Below are positions 41,602 to 51,454 of a stretch of 64,000 nucleotides of DNA, one piece after another. Every line of letters starts with the position of its first letter. Positions within the stretch are counted from its first letter, which is position 1. A program made the translations under genes and the position numbers. The stretch comes from Akkermansia sp. (GTDB lineage: Bacteria > Verrucomicrobiota > Verrucomicrobiia > Verrucomicrobiales > Akkermansiaceae), in assembly GCA_017398765.1 (NCBI GenBank), contig JAFQEY010000035.1:1-64000 (forward strand). Direction: 5' to 3'. A model generated the notes under the pieces. It saw only the letters and a list, made by a program, of their open reading frames with translations. It did not search any database and had not been told where the DNA came from.

Positions 41602-41922
41602 ATGACAATTCCGTTAGCACATTACCTGATTCTCTCAGGAATCCTGTTCTCCATCGGGCTGGCCGGGGTACTCATCCGCCGCAACATCCTCGTGGTGTTC
41701 ATGTGTCTGGAGATGATGCTCAGCGCGGCCAATATCTCACTGGTGGCATTCTCTCGCGCCCAGGGTACAGCAGGTATCCCGGTGTATGATGCCCAGGTTC
41801 TCTCCCTCTTCATCGTGGCCATTGCCGCGGCTGAGGTTTCCATCGGCCTGGCACTTATCGTAGCCATGTTCCGCGCCCGCCGCACGGTGGACAGCACCTC
41901 CCTCAACTCACTCAAAGACTAA
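41602..41922 (+). CDS. nuoK: NADH-quinone oxidoreductase subunit K
   Basis: 106 residues, three membrane helices. The conserved Glu pair of the proton path is visible in CLEMMLSAANISLVAFSR and in AAAEVSIGLALIVAMFR. Normal family length (about 100). Confidence 0.95.
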   Translation: MTIPLAHYLILSGILFSIGLAGVLIRRNILVVFMCLEMMLSAANISLVAFSRAQGTAGIPVYDAQVLSLFIVAIAAAEVSIGLALIVAMFRARRTVDSTSLNSLKD

Positions 41923-41939
41923 CCCCACAGCATACAGAT

Positions 41940-43775
41940 ATGATACAGAATCTTCCCTGGCTCTTCCTCGTACTGCCGCTGCTGGTGGCAGCCATTGACT
42001 GGGTGATCTTCCACAAGTGCCCCAAGACGGCAGCCACGCTCTCCATCCTGTCCGCACTGGGCACCTTTGCCCTGTGTATCGCTTATCTCACGGGCTGGCA
42101 GACCGGCACAGCGGACATCTACACATGGATGCCCACCGGCAGCGCTGCCACATCGCTGCATCTGGGTCTGACCATGGATGAGCTTGCCATGCGCATGATG
42201 CTGGTAGTCACCGGTATCGGTCTGCTGGTGCACATCTTCTCCATCGGCTACATGAAGGGGGACAACTCCAACCTGAGCCGCTACTTTGCCGGGCTGAGCA
42301 TCTTCATGTTCAGCATGAGCACCATCGTGCTGGCTGACAATCTGGCCATGACCTTCATCGGCTGGGAAATGGTAGGTTTCTCCTCCTACCTGCTCATTGG
42401 TCACTGGTTCCACAAGGCCAGTGCTGCAGATGCAGCCAAGAAAGCATTTATCACCAACCGCGTGGGTGACTTCGGCTTCCTGCTGGGCATCCTGCTCACC
42501 CTCGGTGTGTTCGGCACCCTCACCTTTGACAAAATGGGTACCGCCGCTGCCGGCGTGGCTCCCTGCCTGCTGACGGTGACCGTCATCTGCCTCTTCTGCG
42601 GAGCCATCGGTAAATCCGCCCAGTTCCCGCTGCATGTGTGGCTGCCGGATGCCATGGAGGGTCCGACCCCCGTTTCCGCCCTCATCCACGCGGCAACCAT
42701 GGTGGCAGCCGGTGTGTACATGATGGTGCGTCTGCAAATCAGCATGGGTACGGAAGTCTTCACGGAGACCGCCCGCATGGTTATTGCCACCGTGGGTGCC
42801 ATCACCGCCGTAATGGCGGCCATCATCGCCACCCAGCAGGATGACATCAAGCGCGTGCTGGCCTACTCCACCCTGTCTCAGCTGGGCTACATGGTCATGG
42901 CCGTGGGTCTGCTGGCAGGAGAAGCCGCCATGTTCCACCTGTACACGCACGCCTGGTTCAAGGCTCTGCTCTTCCTGGGAGCCGGTGCCGTCATCGTCTG
43001 CTGCCACCACGAGCAGGACATCTGGAAGATGGGCGGTCTGGCACGCCGCATGCCGGTAACCGTTCTCTGCTTCCTCATGGGCACCTTCGCTCTCATCGCC
43101 GTACCGGGCTTCTCCGGCTTCTTCTCCAAGGAGGCGATACTGGATGCAGCCGTTGTCAAGCACCCCACCTTCTTCTGGATTGGGGTAGGTGTGGCCGTGC
43201 TTACCACCTTCTACATGACCCGCCTCTGCCTGGTGGCCTTCTTCGGTCCGGCACGCGCTCACGGTGCAGCGGAGGCACGGGAGGCATCTCCCAGCATGCT
43301 GCTGCCTCTGCTGGCACTGGCCGTCATGGCTATCATCTCCGGCTACGGATTTGTGGCTGACTATCTGGTACCCGCTAAGGGCTTCCACGCCCACGGCTTC
43401 CACTTTGGCTTTACCTTCTACGTGAGCCTGGGAGCACTGGTGCTGGGTCTGCTTGCAGCCGTTGTCATCTACGGTTTCGGCAAGCGCAGTGCAGACCCGC
43501 TGAGCAACAACTTCATCTCCACCGCTCTCCGCAAGCGTCTCTACATTGATGCCATCTATGACAAGGGACTCGTCGGCGGCCTGCAGCAATGCGGGGCACA
43601 CATCATCGAGTTCATCGACTCCGCCCTCATACGCGGTCTTCTGGTTCAGGGCTCAGCCTGGCTGGTAAGATGCATTGGGGTCCTGCTCAGCCGGATTCAG
43701 TGCGGCTCGCTGCGTGCCTACTCCTGCGTGGCAGGTCTGGGTCTGCTCATCATTATCGTTCTCATCGCCCTCTAA
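41940..43775 (+). CDS. nuoL: NADH-quinone oxidoreductase subunit L
   Basis: 611 residues, Mrp-like antiporter subunit. Family blocks: SRYFAGLSIFMFSM, TFIGWEMVGFSSYLLIGHW, GKSAQFPLHVWLPDAMEGPT, VSALIHAATMVAAGVYM, and the GFSGFFSKEAIL loop. The C-terminal lateral helix is shorter than in E. coli NuoL. Gap to nuoK 17 bases. Confidence 0.96.
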   Translation: MIQNLPWLFLVLPLLVAAIDWVIFHKCPKTAATLSILSALGTFALCIAYLTGWQTGTADIYTWMPTGSAATSLHLGLTMDELAMRMMLVVTGIGLLVHIFSIGYMKGDNSNLSRYFAGLSIFMFSMSTIVLADNLAMTFIGWEMVGFSSYLLIGHWFHKASAADAAKKAFITNRVGDFGFLLGILLTLGVFGTLTFDKMGTAAAGVAPCLLTVTVICLFCGAIGKSAQFPLHVWLPDAMEGPTPVSALIHAATMVAAGVYMMVRLQISMGTEVFTETARMVIATVGAITAVMAAIIATQQDDIKRVLAYSTLSQLGYMVMAVGLLAGEAAMFHLYTHAWFKALLFLGAGAVIVCCHHEQDIWKMGGLARRMPVTVLCFLMGTFALIAVPGFSGFFSKEAILDAAVVKHPTFFWIGVGVAVLTTFYMTRLCLVAFFGPARAHGAAEAREASPSMLLPLLALAVMAIISGYGFVADYLVPAKGFHAHGFHFGFTFYVSLGALVLGLLAAVVIYGFGKRSADPLSNNFISTALRKRLYIDAIYDKGLVGGLQQCGAHIIEFIDSALIRGLLVQGSAWLVRCIGVLLSRIQCGSLRAYSCVAGLGLLIIIVLIAL

Positions 43776-43796
43776 CACTAACCTGACATTACAATC

Positions 43797-45395
43797 ATGC
43801 TTATCTGGCTTATTCTTATACCTGTGATTGCGGCCGCACTGATCGGTCTGCTGCGCACGCCGGGTCGCTTAACGGCGATAACGGCAGCCGCCGTCATGCT
43901 TGTGTTGGGCGTGGGAGCCATACTGTGCTCCATCCTCTGCCCGGAATGCAGCAAAGCCTGCCTCTCCACCGTCTGCGGCACGAAGATTCAGTTCACGCTC
44001 GGGCTGCCTTTCAGCAAAATCATGGTGCTGCTGGCACTGCTGGTGACCCTGGCAGCCACCATCGGTATGAAAGCACCGAACAAGGACGCCGAGCGCAGCT
44101 GGAGCATTTCCTCCCTGCTGCTTTCCGCCGGTGCCATCGGCGCATTCATGTCCGACAACATCATCGCCTTCTACGGCTTCCACGAGCTGGCACTCATCCC
44201 CACCTTCATCATGATTGGCTGCTATGGGCGCGGCGACCGCCGCTCCATCGCCTGGACCGCTACGGTGTATCTGGGTCTTGCCTCCATGGTGCTGCTGGCA
44301 GGTCTGCTGCTGCTCTGCACCCAGATGAACGCCTGGACCTTCACAGCTTTGAAAACATCCGTGGCTTCCGGCATGCCCAGCACGCCCTGCCTGATTGCCG
44401 GGCTGCTGATAGTGGGCTTCGGCACACTGGTGTCGCTCTTCCCCTTCCACACTTGGGCAGCTCCGGCCTACGCCAGTGCTCCGGCCCCCATCGCCATGCT
44501 GCATGCGGGTGTGCTCAAGAAGTTCGGTCTGTACGGACTCTTCACGCTGGCAGAAGCTTTCGGTTCCCGCTGCGGGGAGCTCTTCGGCAGCTGGAACAAC
44601 CTGCTGCTGTTGCTTCTGCTGGGCAACATCCTGTGGGTGGGCTACGTGACCGTCTCTCAGACGCGGCTGGATGACATGCTCGGTAACTCCTCCGTCATGC
44701 ACATGGGCTACATCTTCCTGGCCTTTGCCGCCGTCATCGCTGACAAGGGCAACAACATCCTGGCCTATCAGGGTGCAGCCGTGCTGATGCTGGCACACGG
44801 TCTGACCATCGCCATGCTCTTCCTGCTCACCGGGCAGATTGAGAGCCAGACCCGCACACTGGAGCTCGACTCCATGGGTGGGCTTGCCCGCAAGCTGCCG
44901 CTGCTGGGCTTCCTGTTCGGGCTGGCCGGCATGGCTTCCATCGGTCTGCCGCTGCTCGCCAACTTCGCCGGGGAGTACACCATCTTTGTCTCCTGTTTCG
45001 CGAACTGGAAGACGGGAGCCACCGCCGCCACAGCCGGCTGTGATGTGCTCACCTGCTGCATTAACTGGCTCAATGCTCTTCCCTGGGGCATTGGCTGCGT
45101 GTTTACCTGGATGTTCAACGGAATCAGCAGCGGACTGAGTGCCATTGCCTCCGTGTTCGGCGGACTGGGAGCCGTGCAGCTGACACTGGTATTTGCCCTG
45201 TGGGGTCTGGTCATCAGTGCCATCTACATGCTGCGAGCTTTCCGCAACATCTTTGAGAGCGAGATTGGGCACACCTCCGAACGCGCCACGAAGCTGAGCT
45301 GCGCTGATATCATCTCTGCCGGATTCCTGGCACTCTTCATCGTGCTGTTCGGCATCGCCCCGCAGCTGCTTAAGCCGCTTATGAACCTCATCTGA
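43797..45395 (+). CDS. nuoM: NADH-quinone oxidoreductase subunit M
   Basis: 532 residues, antiporter-type membrane subunit. Blocks seen: FHELALIPTFIMIGCYG (proton-path Glu), VSLFPFHTWAAPAYASAPAP and VLKKFGLYGLF. A hydrophilic segment around residues 400-440 (NWKTGATAATAGCDVLTCC) is longer than usual. It is in the expected place between nuoL and nuoN. Confidence 0.94.
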   Translation: MLIWLILIPVIAAALIGLLRTPGRLTAITAAAVMLVLGVGAILCSILCPECSKACLSTVCGTKIQFTLGLPFSKIMVLLALLVTLAATIGMKAPNKDAERSWSISSLLLSAGAIGAFMSDNIIAFYGFHELALIPTFIMIGCYGRGDRRSIAWTATVYLGLASMVLLAGLLLLCTQMNAWTFTALKTSVASGMPSTPCLIAGLLIVGFGTLVSLFPFHTWAAPAYASAPAPIAMLHAGVLKKFGLYGLFTLAEAFGSRCGELFGSWNNLLLLLLLGNILWVGYVTVSQTRLDDMLGNSSVMHMGYIFLAFAAVIADKGNNILAYQGAAVLMLAHGLTIAMLFLLTGQIESQTRTLELDSMGGLARKLPLLGFLFGLAGMASIGLPLLANFAGEYTIFVSCFANWKTGATAATAGCDVLTCCINWLNALPWGIGCVFTWMFNGISSGLSAIASVFGGLGAVQLTLVFALWGLVISAIYMLRAFRNIFESEIGHTSERATKLSCADIISAGFLALFIVLFGIAPQLLKPLMNLI

Positions 45396-45414
45396 ACCAC
45401 CACCCGATAACAAT

Positions 45415-46920
45415 ATGAACGACATTGCAACATACTGCTCGGCAACCTACACCTGGGCTCAGTTCACGCCGGCCTTCATCCTCATCGGGGTGGCTGCGGT
45501 TCTGCTCATGGCAGATACCTTTATCAAAGCCCTGCCCAAGCGCGCCTATGCGGTTACAGCCGCCCTGAGTGTTCTGCTGGTAGGCTGCTACACCGTCAGC
45601 GGTGAGCACACCAATGCTTACAGCTTCCTGGCATGCCTTGCCACCGGGCTGAGCATCCTGGTTGCCTATGACTACACCAAAGTAAGCTGCGCCTCCATCG
45701 CCGGGGGAACAAGTGACGAAGGCACGGGCGAATTTTACGCCCTGCCGCTGGTGGCATGCGCCGGCATCCTCTGCCTCACGCAGGCTGCCGACCTCATTAT
45801 GATCTTTGTAAGTCTGGAGGTGGTCACGCTGACCTCCTACGTGCTGGCGGGTTATTTCCGCCGCAATCAGGGTTCCATTGAGGCCGGCATCAAGTATCTG
45901 GTGCTGGGTGCCATGAGCACGGGTATCCTCGTATTCGGCGCAGCCTGGTATTTCGGCATGACCGGCACGTTTATTCTGGATTCCGACGTTGTCATCAAAA
46001 CACTCAGTGGCAGCGTAGCCTCCGGCACGGTCGCCATCGGCTTCCTGATGTCCGTGGCACTGCTCTTCCTGGGGGCTTTCTTCAAGGTGGGTGCCGCGCC
46101 CATGCACGTGTGGATTCCCGATGTGTACCAGGGTGCCCCCACCCCCACCACTACATTCCTGGCAGTTGCCTCCAAGACAGCGGGTTTTGCCCTGCTCTGC
46201 GCATTGGTAGTGCCTTTCCGTAGTAAGTTGTTGGCCATTCCCGGTACACACGTGGCAGACATGCTCGTGAACGTCTTTGCCGTCGTGGCAGGTGCCACCC
46301 TGCTGATTGGTAACCTTGGGGCTCTTTTCCAGAGCAACGCCAAGCGCCTGCTGGGCTACTCCTCCATCGGGCAGGCCGGGTTCATTCTCGTGTTCTTCTT
46401 GAATCTGAATCCGCCTGATTTCCTTAAGATAAGCGAGCATCTGAGTGGGCCTGTGGAAGTGCTCACCTACAAATACCTGCTGGCCTACACCCTGGCTACT
46501 GTGGCAGCTTTCTTCGCCATCGCCATGGTACGTACTCAGCGCGGCAGTGAGGAAATCTCCGCATTCCGCGGGCTGGGCAAAACCAACCCCCGCACAGCTT
46601 TCCTCATCGTTGTCAGCTTTGCCTCTCTGGCAGGTGTACCGCTGACCATGGGCTTCATGGTGAAGATGGCCTCGTTCTTTGCGCTGGTGGGAGCCATGCA
46701 GTCCTGGACGTATCTGGTGTGGTTGCTGCCCATTATGATACTGACCGCCACTGCCGGCTTCTACTACTACTTCAAGATTATCCGCGCCATGTACTGGGAA
46801 AAGCCGCAGTCCGGAGACAAACCGCTCTGCGTGCCTTTCTGCACGGCCTGTGTGATGACCGCCTGCGCCATTGCCCTCATCGTATTGGGCACATGGCCGC
46901 TCCTCACTGCGTTCAAATAA
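45415..46920 (+). CDS. nuoN: NADH-quinone oxidoreductase subunit N
   Basis: 501 residues, antiporter-type subunit and last gene of the operon. Blocks: FVSLEVVTLTSYVLAGYFRRN, LGAMSTGILVFGAAW, GAAPMHVWIPDVYQGAPTPTT and GYSSIGQAGFIL. It ends 25 bases before a strong terminator. Confidence 0.95.
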   Translation: MNDIATYCSATYTWAQFTPAFILIGVAAVLLMADTFIKALPKRAYAVTAALSVLLVGCYTVSGEHTNAYSFLACLATGLSILVAYDYTKVSCASIAGGTSDEGTGEFYALPLVACAGILCLTQAADLIMIFVSLEVVTLTSYVLAGYFRRNQGSIEAGIKYLVLGAMSTGILVFGAAWYFGMTGTFILDSDVVIKTLSGSVASGTVAIGFLMSVALLFLGAFFKVGAAPMHVWIPDVYQGAPTPTTTFLAVASKTAGFALLCALVVPFRSKLLAIPGTHVADMLVNVFAVVAGATLLIGNLGALFQSNAKRLLGYSSIGQAGFILVFFLNLNPPDFLKISEHLSGPVEVLTYKYLLAYTLATVAAFFAIAMVRTQRGSEEISAFRGLGKTNPRTAFLIVVSFASLAGVPLTMGFMVKMASFFALVGAMQSWTYLVWLLPIMILTATAGFYYYFKIIRAMYWEKPQSGDKPLCVPFCTACVMTACAIALIVLGTWPLLTAFK

Positions 46921-46944
46921 GAGAAGAACCAGAACCATTCTCCG

Positions 46945-46982
46945 CTCCCCGCCGTATACTGAATACGGCGGGGAGTTTTTCT
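46945..46982 (+). terminator. Terminator of the nuo operon
   Basis: Arms CTCCCCGCCGTAT and ATACGGCGGGGAG (46945-46975) followed by TTTTTCT. Confidence 0.92.
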
Positions 46983-47321
46983 AACGACACCCCCGCCCGG
47001 CGCATCGCATACCTTATGCGCAAATTACTTCTCCTCACCGGCGTTCCATTGTGAGCCAATGGCTGCTCTCTTCAGCCCACAGAAGTGCCTCCTGCGCAAC
47101 TGAGCCGCTGTGGCTGACCCGCATCAGCCCGCTCCTGGCCTTGGAGGGCTTATTTCTGCACACGAGGACACCCTGCGCAGCCTGCGGCACATGGATGGGC
47201 CGTTTAATTTCTCCCAAGCCCTTTTCTGTAGCATTACCCTGACCGCCCCTCTTGCCCCGGGCACCCTGATTCCCAATGTTCTGTTCTCCTTTTTACCTAC
47301 TTCTCCACACCGGACTTAAAC
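46983..47321. other. Non-coding stretch after the nuo operon
   Basis: About 340 bases without a supportable gene. Short frames of about 60 codons exist on both strands but show no family, start signal or terminator. One hairpin, CCATTG/CAATGG near 47046-47062, is seen. Confidence 0.4.
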
Positions 47322-48812
47322 TCAATGCATCCACCCCATCATGAGGAAATTCTGAGAGTTGACACACTGCGGCTCTCCGCCCTCTTTCCCGGTAAACCAA
47401 ATTTGCCAACGAGAGCCATAATACTCACTCCAATCACCACTATACACCGTATTCCAACGATCCGAAGAGATGATACGGCAGACATTTCCCAGACGCTTCT
47501 CCGGGAGGAAACGTTTGCTGAAACGAATTCTTTTCCCCGTGGTGTATTCCTCGGCACGCAGCTCAAAAGTTCCCTCCGGGTAATCAGCCGGAATCACCAT
47601 CAACATCTTGTATGTACCGGCACCATCGTCCCAAAGACAGACAAAAGGCTGATCCGGTAGCGGCGGCAACAAAGAATCCAACTGCCCGCGCGTAGGATTC
47701 TGTGCCAGCGGAGACAATTCCGCATCCAAACGCTTGAGCAACGGCTTCACACTTCGTAACCACTTGGGCAGCGTTTCCGCCTCCGGATGGCTCGTGGCAT
47801 AATGCCAGGGCTTGTAGGCCACCCCCCATCCATTGGGCAGTTCCACCCGCCACTTTCCTTCCGGTGTATCAGCATAGGTATATGTACCGGAGGGAGTAGA
47901 AAACTTATCTTGCAGCTCAGCCCGGCAGAGGCAGGACTGCGGGTCATTTTCATGGAACAGATAGATATTGCTATGATGCGCCAACGCCGCCGACTGGAAT
48001 CGTGGATTCACCGCCTCCGCATACAGGGCTCTGAGCAAATACTCCTGCAGCAGCTCCGGATATTCCTGAGCCAGCTTCCACAGATGCGGTGCCTCCGCTC
48101 CGGCATCCACCCCTCGCTCCGTGAGCTCTCGCAGGTTTTCCTGCTCCAGCTTATCTTCCTCTTTCCACATCAGCTCACAATATCGAACGAACAAGTCGTG
48201 ACGCAGCAACGCCTCTGCTTTATTCTGCTCCCCCACCGGTTCATCTAGTTTTTGTTTCAACTGTTTCAATTCCTCACTCATTCGCTCCTCCGTCAGCAAG
48301 GGTTCCGGATCCGGCAGCGGTGGCAGTTCCGGGCGCAGGGCCCGCAGCTGTTGCACCCTTTCAGAAAACTCTTCATCATCAAAAAACGTCATATCCCGCG
48401 GCACCACAAAATCCACATCTTCCGGGATATCCAGCCCCTTGGCAAAGGTATCCCCCGGTCCGGCAAGAGCAAGCATAAACAGCCCTATCGCCACCAAACA
48501 CGCCACGATTGCGGCGCAAGCACTGCTCCCCCACCCCAGTGCCAAACTCCCCCACTTTTTCGCACGAATCCACTTCACGGTCATGACAATAAGCCACACC
48601 GGCACCATCAACCCCAGTAGAACGGAACCCAAAAACTCCACCGCTGCCACATACGACAGCCATGCCGGGACATCCACATCTGCATTCATCTCGGCATAGC
48701 TCAGCCCCCAGGATAAGCCCAGAAACAGCAGAACACCCACCGCTGCCACCGTTGGCAGCTTCCAACTACTACGCAGAAACCCACCCACTACCTTTCCTAT
48801 TGAATGCCACAT
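47322..48812 (-). CDS. Membrane-anchored hypothetical protein
   Basis: 496 residues, no family recognised. The N-terminal part has about three membrane helices (LPTVAAVGVLLFLGLSWGL near 19-38; FLGSVLLGLMVPVWLIVMTV near 60-79; SACAAIVACLVAIGLFMLAL near 97-116). The large C-terminal region is acidic, with Pro/Glu-rich and helical segments (120-250) and a beta-rich end (about 400-496). It diverges from the 48911 gene. The exposed domain is probably periplasmic; role unknown. Confidence 0.7.
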   Translation of the reverse strand: MWHSIGKVVGGFLRSSWKLPTVAAVGVLLFLGLSWGLSYAEMNADVDVPAWLSYVAAVEFLGSVLLGLMVPVWLIVMTVKWIRAKKWGSLALGWGSSACAAIVACLVAIGLFMLALAGPGDTFAKGLDIPEDVDFVVPRDMTFFDDEEFSERVQQLRALRPELPPLPDPEPLLTEERMSEELKQLKQKLDEPVGEQNKAEALLRHDLFVRYCELMWKEEDKLEQENLRELTERGVDAGAEAPHLWKLAQEYPELLQEYLLRALYAEAVNPRFQSAALAHHSNIYLFHENDPQSCLCRAELQDKFSTPSGTYTYADTPEGKWRVELPNGWGVAYKPWHYATSHPEAETLPKWLRSVKPLLKRLDAELSPLAQNPTRGQLDSLLPPLPDQPFVCLWDDGAGTYKMLMVIPADYPEGTFELRAEEYTTGKRIRFSKRFLPEKRLGNVCRIISSDRWNTVYSGDWSEYYGSRWQIWFTGKEGGEPQCVNSQNFLMMGWMH

Positions 48813-48872
48813 ACTGATATTCTAAATCAAAGCATTTGCAATAACAAGTCAAATTCAACGCCTAACTTTATC

Positions 48873-48901
48873 TTGATTCTGTATTACCAAGCTGCTATAC
48901 T
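48873..48901 (+). promoter_or_regulatory. Promoter of the 48911 gene
   Basis: TTGATT (48873-48878), 17-base spacer, TATACT (48896-48901). The ATG lies 9 bases after the -10 box. Confidence 0.7.
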
Positions 48902-48910
48902 GAGCGCGCC

Positions 48911-49654
48911 ATGAATAAACTCCCTTTATGCATTACCCTGTTGATGAGCATTTCCGGTTTCGGCATAGCTGCAGATGCTCCCACTGCTACCCTGTACTCA
49001 CTTACTCGAGTGTTTGAGGAAAAGAAAGAAGCTGCTCAGAAGTCCGAGAGCATGTTCCATTTCTTCAAAGAACAACCTGCACTCCAAATTACATGGAAAC
49101 TCCATGCCCCGCCAGAACAGAGCATCATCAGTGTTAAACCCGGAGATATCAGCATTACTGACACCTCCGGCACCACGCTGGAATGGAGCTCCGGCAATCT
49201 TCCTTTCTCCAACAAGGAGGGTAAACTTGTATCCATCGACATCGATACCCAACCCAAGGGAGATTGGATTGAAATCAAGGGAAATCTTTCTGCTTCTGTA
49301 GCCAAAGGCTCCACCAAACAGCCGGCACAGACGGTTAAATCCGGCGAAAAAGGCAAACTCAACATTAAAGGGCTTAACATTTCCTATGAATGGGAAGAAG
49401 ATGAAAATATTCAGTTCTCCATGTCCGACAAAGACAACGCCAGGGTGGCCGATATCCGATTCAGAACTAAATCCGGTCAGATAGTCAAGGTAAACGGAAC
49501 CACCCTATGGAGCGGCATGAAAGAAATAACATTAGGCTACAGCCTTGACACCGATGAAAAAGAAGTCAGTGTCGTTGTCACCACTTACGAAGATCCCACC
49601 ACCATCACCATTCCGCTCAATATGAAGGTTGGGTTCAGTGGCGTGCAAAAGTAA
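48911..49654 (+). CDS. Secreted hypothetical protein
   Basis: 247 residues, not recognised. Signal peptide MNKLPLCITLLMSISGFGIA, then a beta-rich mature part with many alternating Ser/Thr/Ile strands and acidic segments (YEWEEDENIQFSMSDKDNAR), probably a periplasmic or outer-membrane-associated domain. It is a single gene with its own promoter. The divergent partner (47322) is also an envelope protein. Confidence 0.72.
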   Translation: MNKLPLCITLLMSISGFGIAADAPTATLYSLTRVFEEKKEAAQKSESMFHFFKEQPALQITWKLHAPPEQSIISVKPGDISITDTSGTTLEWSSGNLPFSNKEGKLVSIDIDTQPKGDWIEIKGNLSASVAKGSTKQPAQTVKSGEKGKLNIKGLNISYEWEEDENIQFSMSDKDNARVADIRFRTKSGQIVKVNGTTLWSGMKEITLGYSLDTDEKEVSVVVTTYEDPTTITIPLNMKVGFSGVQK

Positions 49655-49981
49655 ATATCCCCACCTCCGCTCACGCAAAACCGTGGCGGTAAAATAGCGG
49701 TCGGCAGAATCCGGCAGCAAGGCCACAATGGTTCTGCCCGCATTCTCCGACCGCTCGCTTTATTCAGCGATATTGTCACCCGAATAATTCTTCTACAGAA
49801 CATAAACAAATATAAAGCTATATAAGATAATTTTATTGAATTTCATTATATTTTACTTAATTTGCATGGGTGTACAATACCATGGGACAGGGCATACTGA
49901 GCATCATTCCCTTAACAATTAGTCTGTTTGCCCATTAACATCTCGACTAACCCGGCAGATTCCGGCAGGATATAGCGCGGC
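49655..49981 (+). other. Intergenic region with a long hairpin upstream of catalase
   Basis: About 327 bases. A nested hairpin spans 49696-49755: arms AGCGGTCGG/CCGACCGCT, inner AGAAT/ATTCT and GGCAG/CTGCC, without a T run. It might end the 48911 transcript or be a small RNA. The rest is AT-rich; a clear catalase promoter was not found. Confidence 0.5.
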
Positions 49982-51433
49982 ATGAAGCAAAATCAGAAAT
50001 TAACCACAGCAGCCGGAGTTCCGGTGCCGGATAACAACAACAGCCTGACCGCCGGAGCCCGCGGGCCACAACTGATGCAGGACGTGTGGTATCTGGAGAA
50101 GATTGGACATTTCAACCGAGAGGTCATACCGGAACGCCGCATGCACGCCAAGGGAGCCGGGGCATTCGGCATCTTTCGCGTCACACAGGACATCACGCGC
50201 TACACTCGCGCCGCCCTGTTCAATCGTATCGGCAAGGAAACACCCGTCTTTGCCCGATTCTCCACCGTGGCGGGTGAACGCGGAGCGGCGGACGCAGAAC
50301 GGGATATCCGCGGCTTTGCCGTCAAATTCTACACAGAAGAAGGAAACTGGGACCTGGTAGGCAACAACACCCCCGTCTTTTTTCTCCGCGACCCGCTCAA
50401 GTTTCCGGATCTGAACCACGCCATCAAGCGAGACCCCCGCACCGGGCTCACCAACCCCACGTCCAACTGGGATTTCTGGACAAGTCTGCCGGAAGCCTTT
50501 CACCAGATTACCATCTCCATGAGTGACCGAGGCATACCGGACGGCTACCGCCACATGCACGGCTTCGGCAGTCACGCCTTTTCCATGGTCAATGCAAAAC
50601 AGCAACGGGTGTGGGTCAAGTTCCACTGGGTATGCCAACAGGGTATCCGCAATCTTACCGATGCCCAGGCCGCTGAAATCATTGCCCATGACCGCGACAG
50701 CTCCACACGCGACCTCTTCAACGCCATTGAGCGCGGTGACTACCCGCGTTGGAAACTCTGTATTCAGGTCATGACTCAGGAGCAGGCCCGGCATACGGCA
50801 TACAATCCTTTTGACCTCACTAAAGTCTGGCCTCATACGGATTTCCCGCTCATCGAAGTCGGGGAAATGGAGCTCAACCGCAACCCGGAAAACTACTTTG
50901 CCGATGTGGAGCAGGCTGCATTCAACCCGGCCAACATTGTACCCGGTATCGGCTTTTCACCGGACAAGATGCTGCAGGGGCGGCTCTTTGCCTATGGTGA
51001 TGCCCAGCGATACCGGCTTGGGGTCAACCACATGCAAATTCCGGTCAACCGCCCGCGCTGCCCCTACCACTCATACCACAAAGACGGACAAATGCGCACG
51101 GATGGCAACAACGGAGCCGCCGTCAACTATGAACCCAACAGCTTCGGTGAGTGGCAGGAACAGCCGGAATTCCGCGAGCCCCCCATCCCGGTGGACGGAG
51201 AGGGAGAGCACTGGGATTTTCACGCAGATGATGCGGACTACTACTCCCAGCCCCGCACCCTGTTCCGGCTCATGACCCTCGCCCAACAGCAGGCCCTCTT
51301 CGCCAACACCGCCCGCGCCATGGCCACCGTGCCGGAGTTCATCAAACGCCGCCACATCGACCACTGCCTCGCCTGCGACCCGGCCTACGGCAAAGGCGTT
51401 GCCAAGGCGATGGGTATCACTCTGCCGCTGTAA
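49982..51433 (+). CDS. katA: Catalase (monofunctional, clade 3-like)
   Basis: 483 residues, small-subunit heme catalase converting hydrogen peroxide to water and oxygen. Active-site His55 in [13 protein letters not shown], Asn128 in [14 protein letters not shown], and heme-ligand Tyr338 in [14 protein letters not shown]; all key residues are present. It likely protects against peroxide and fits with the complex I and aconitase genes nearby. It appears monocistronic. Confidence 0.96.
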   Translation: MKQNQKLTTAAGVPVPDNNNSLTAGARGPQLMQDVWYLEKIGHFNREVIPERRMHAKGAGAFGIFRVTQDITRYTRAALFNRIGKETPVFARFSTVAGERGAADAERDIRGFAVKFYTEEGNWDLVGNNTPVFFLRDPLKFPDLNHAIKRDPRTGLTNPTSNWDFWTSLPEAFHQITISMSDRGIPDGYRHMHGFGSHAFSMVNAKQQRVWVKFHWVCQQGIRNLTDAQAAEIIAHDRDSSTRDLFNAIERGDYPRWKLCIQVMTQEQARHTAYNPFDLTKVWPHTDFPLIEVGEMELNRNPENYFADVEQAAFNPANIVPGIGFSPDKMLQGRLFAYGDAQRYRLGVNHMQIPVNRPRCPYHSYHKDGQMRTDGNNGAAVNYEPNSFGEWQEQPEFREPPIPVDGEGEHWDFHADDADYYSQPRTLFRLMTLAQQQALFANTARAMATVPEFIKRRHIDHCLACDPAYGKGVAKAMGITLPL

Positions 51434-51454
51434 CAAGCTCAGGCATACATGAAC

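Noticed and set aside
37275-43601. Long minus-strand frames opposite nuoG, nuoJ and nuoL
   Set aside because: The plus-strand genes are certain complex I subunits. The antisense products are His/Gly/Ala-rich with no domain.
46983-47321. Short frames of about 60 codons after the nuo operon
   Set aside because: No family, no promoter or terminator linked to them, and overlapping alternatives on both strands.
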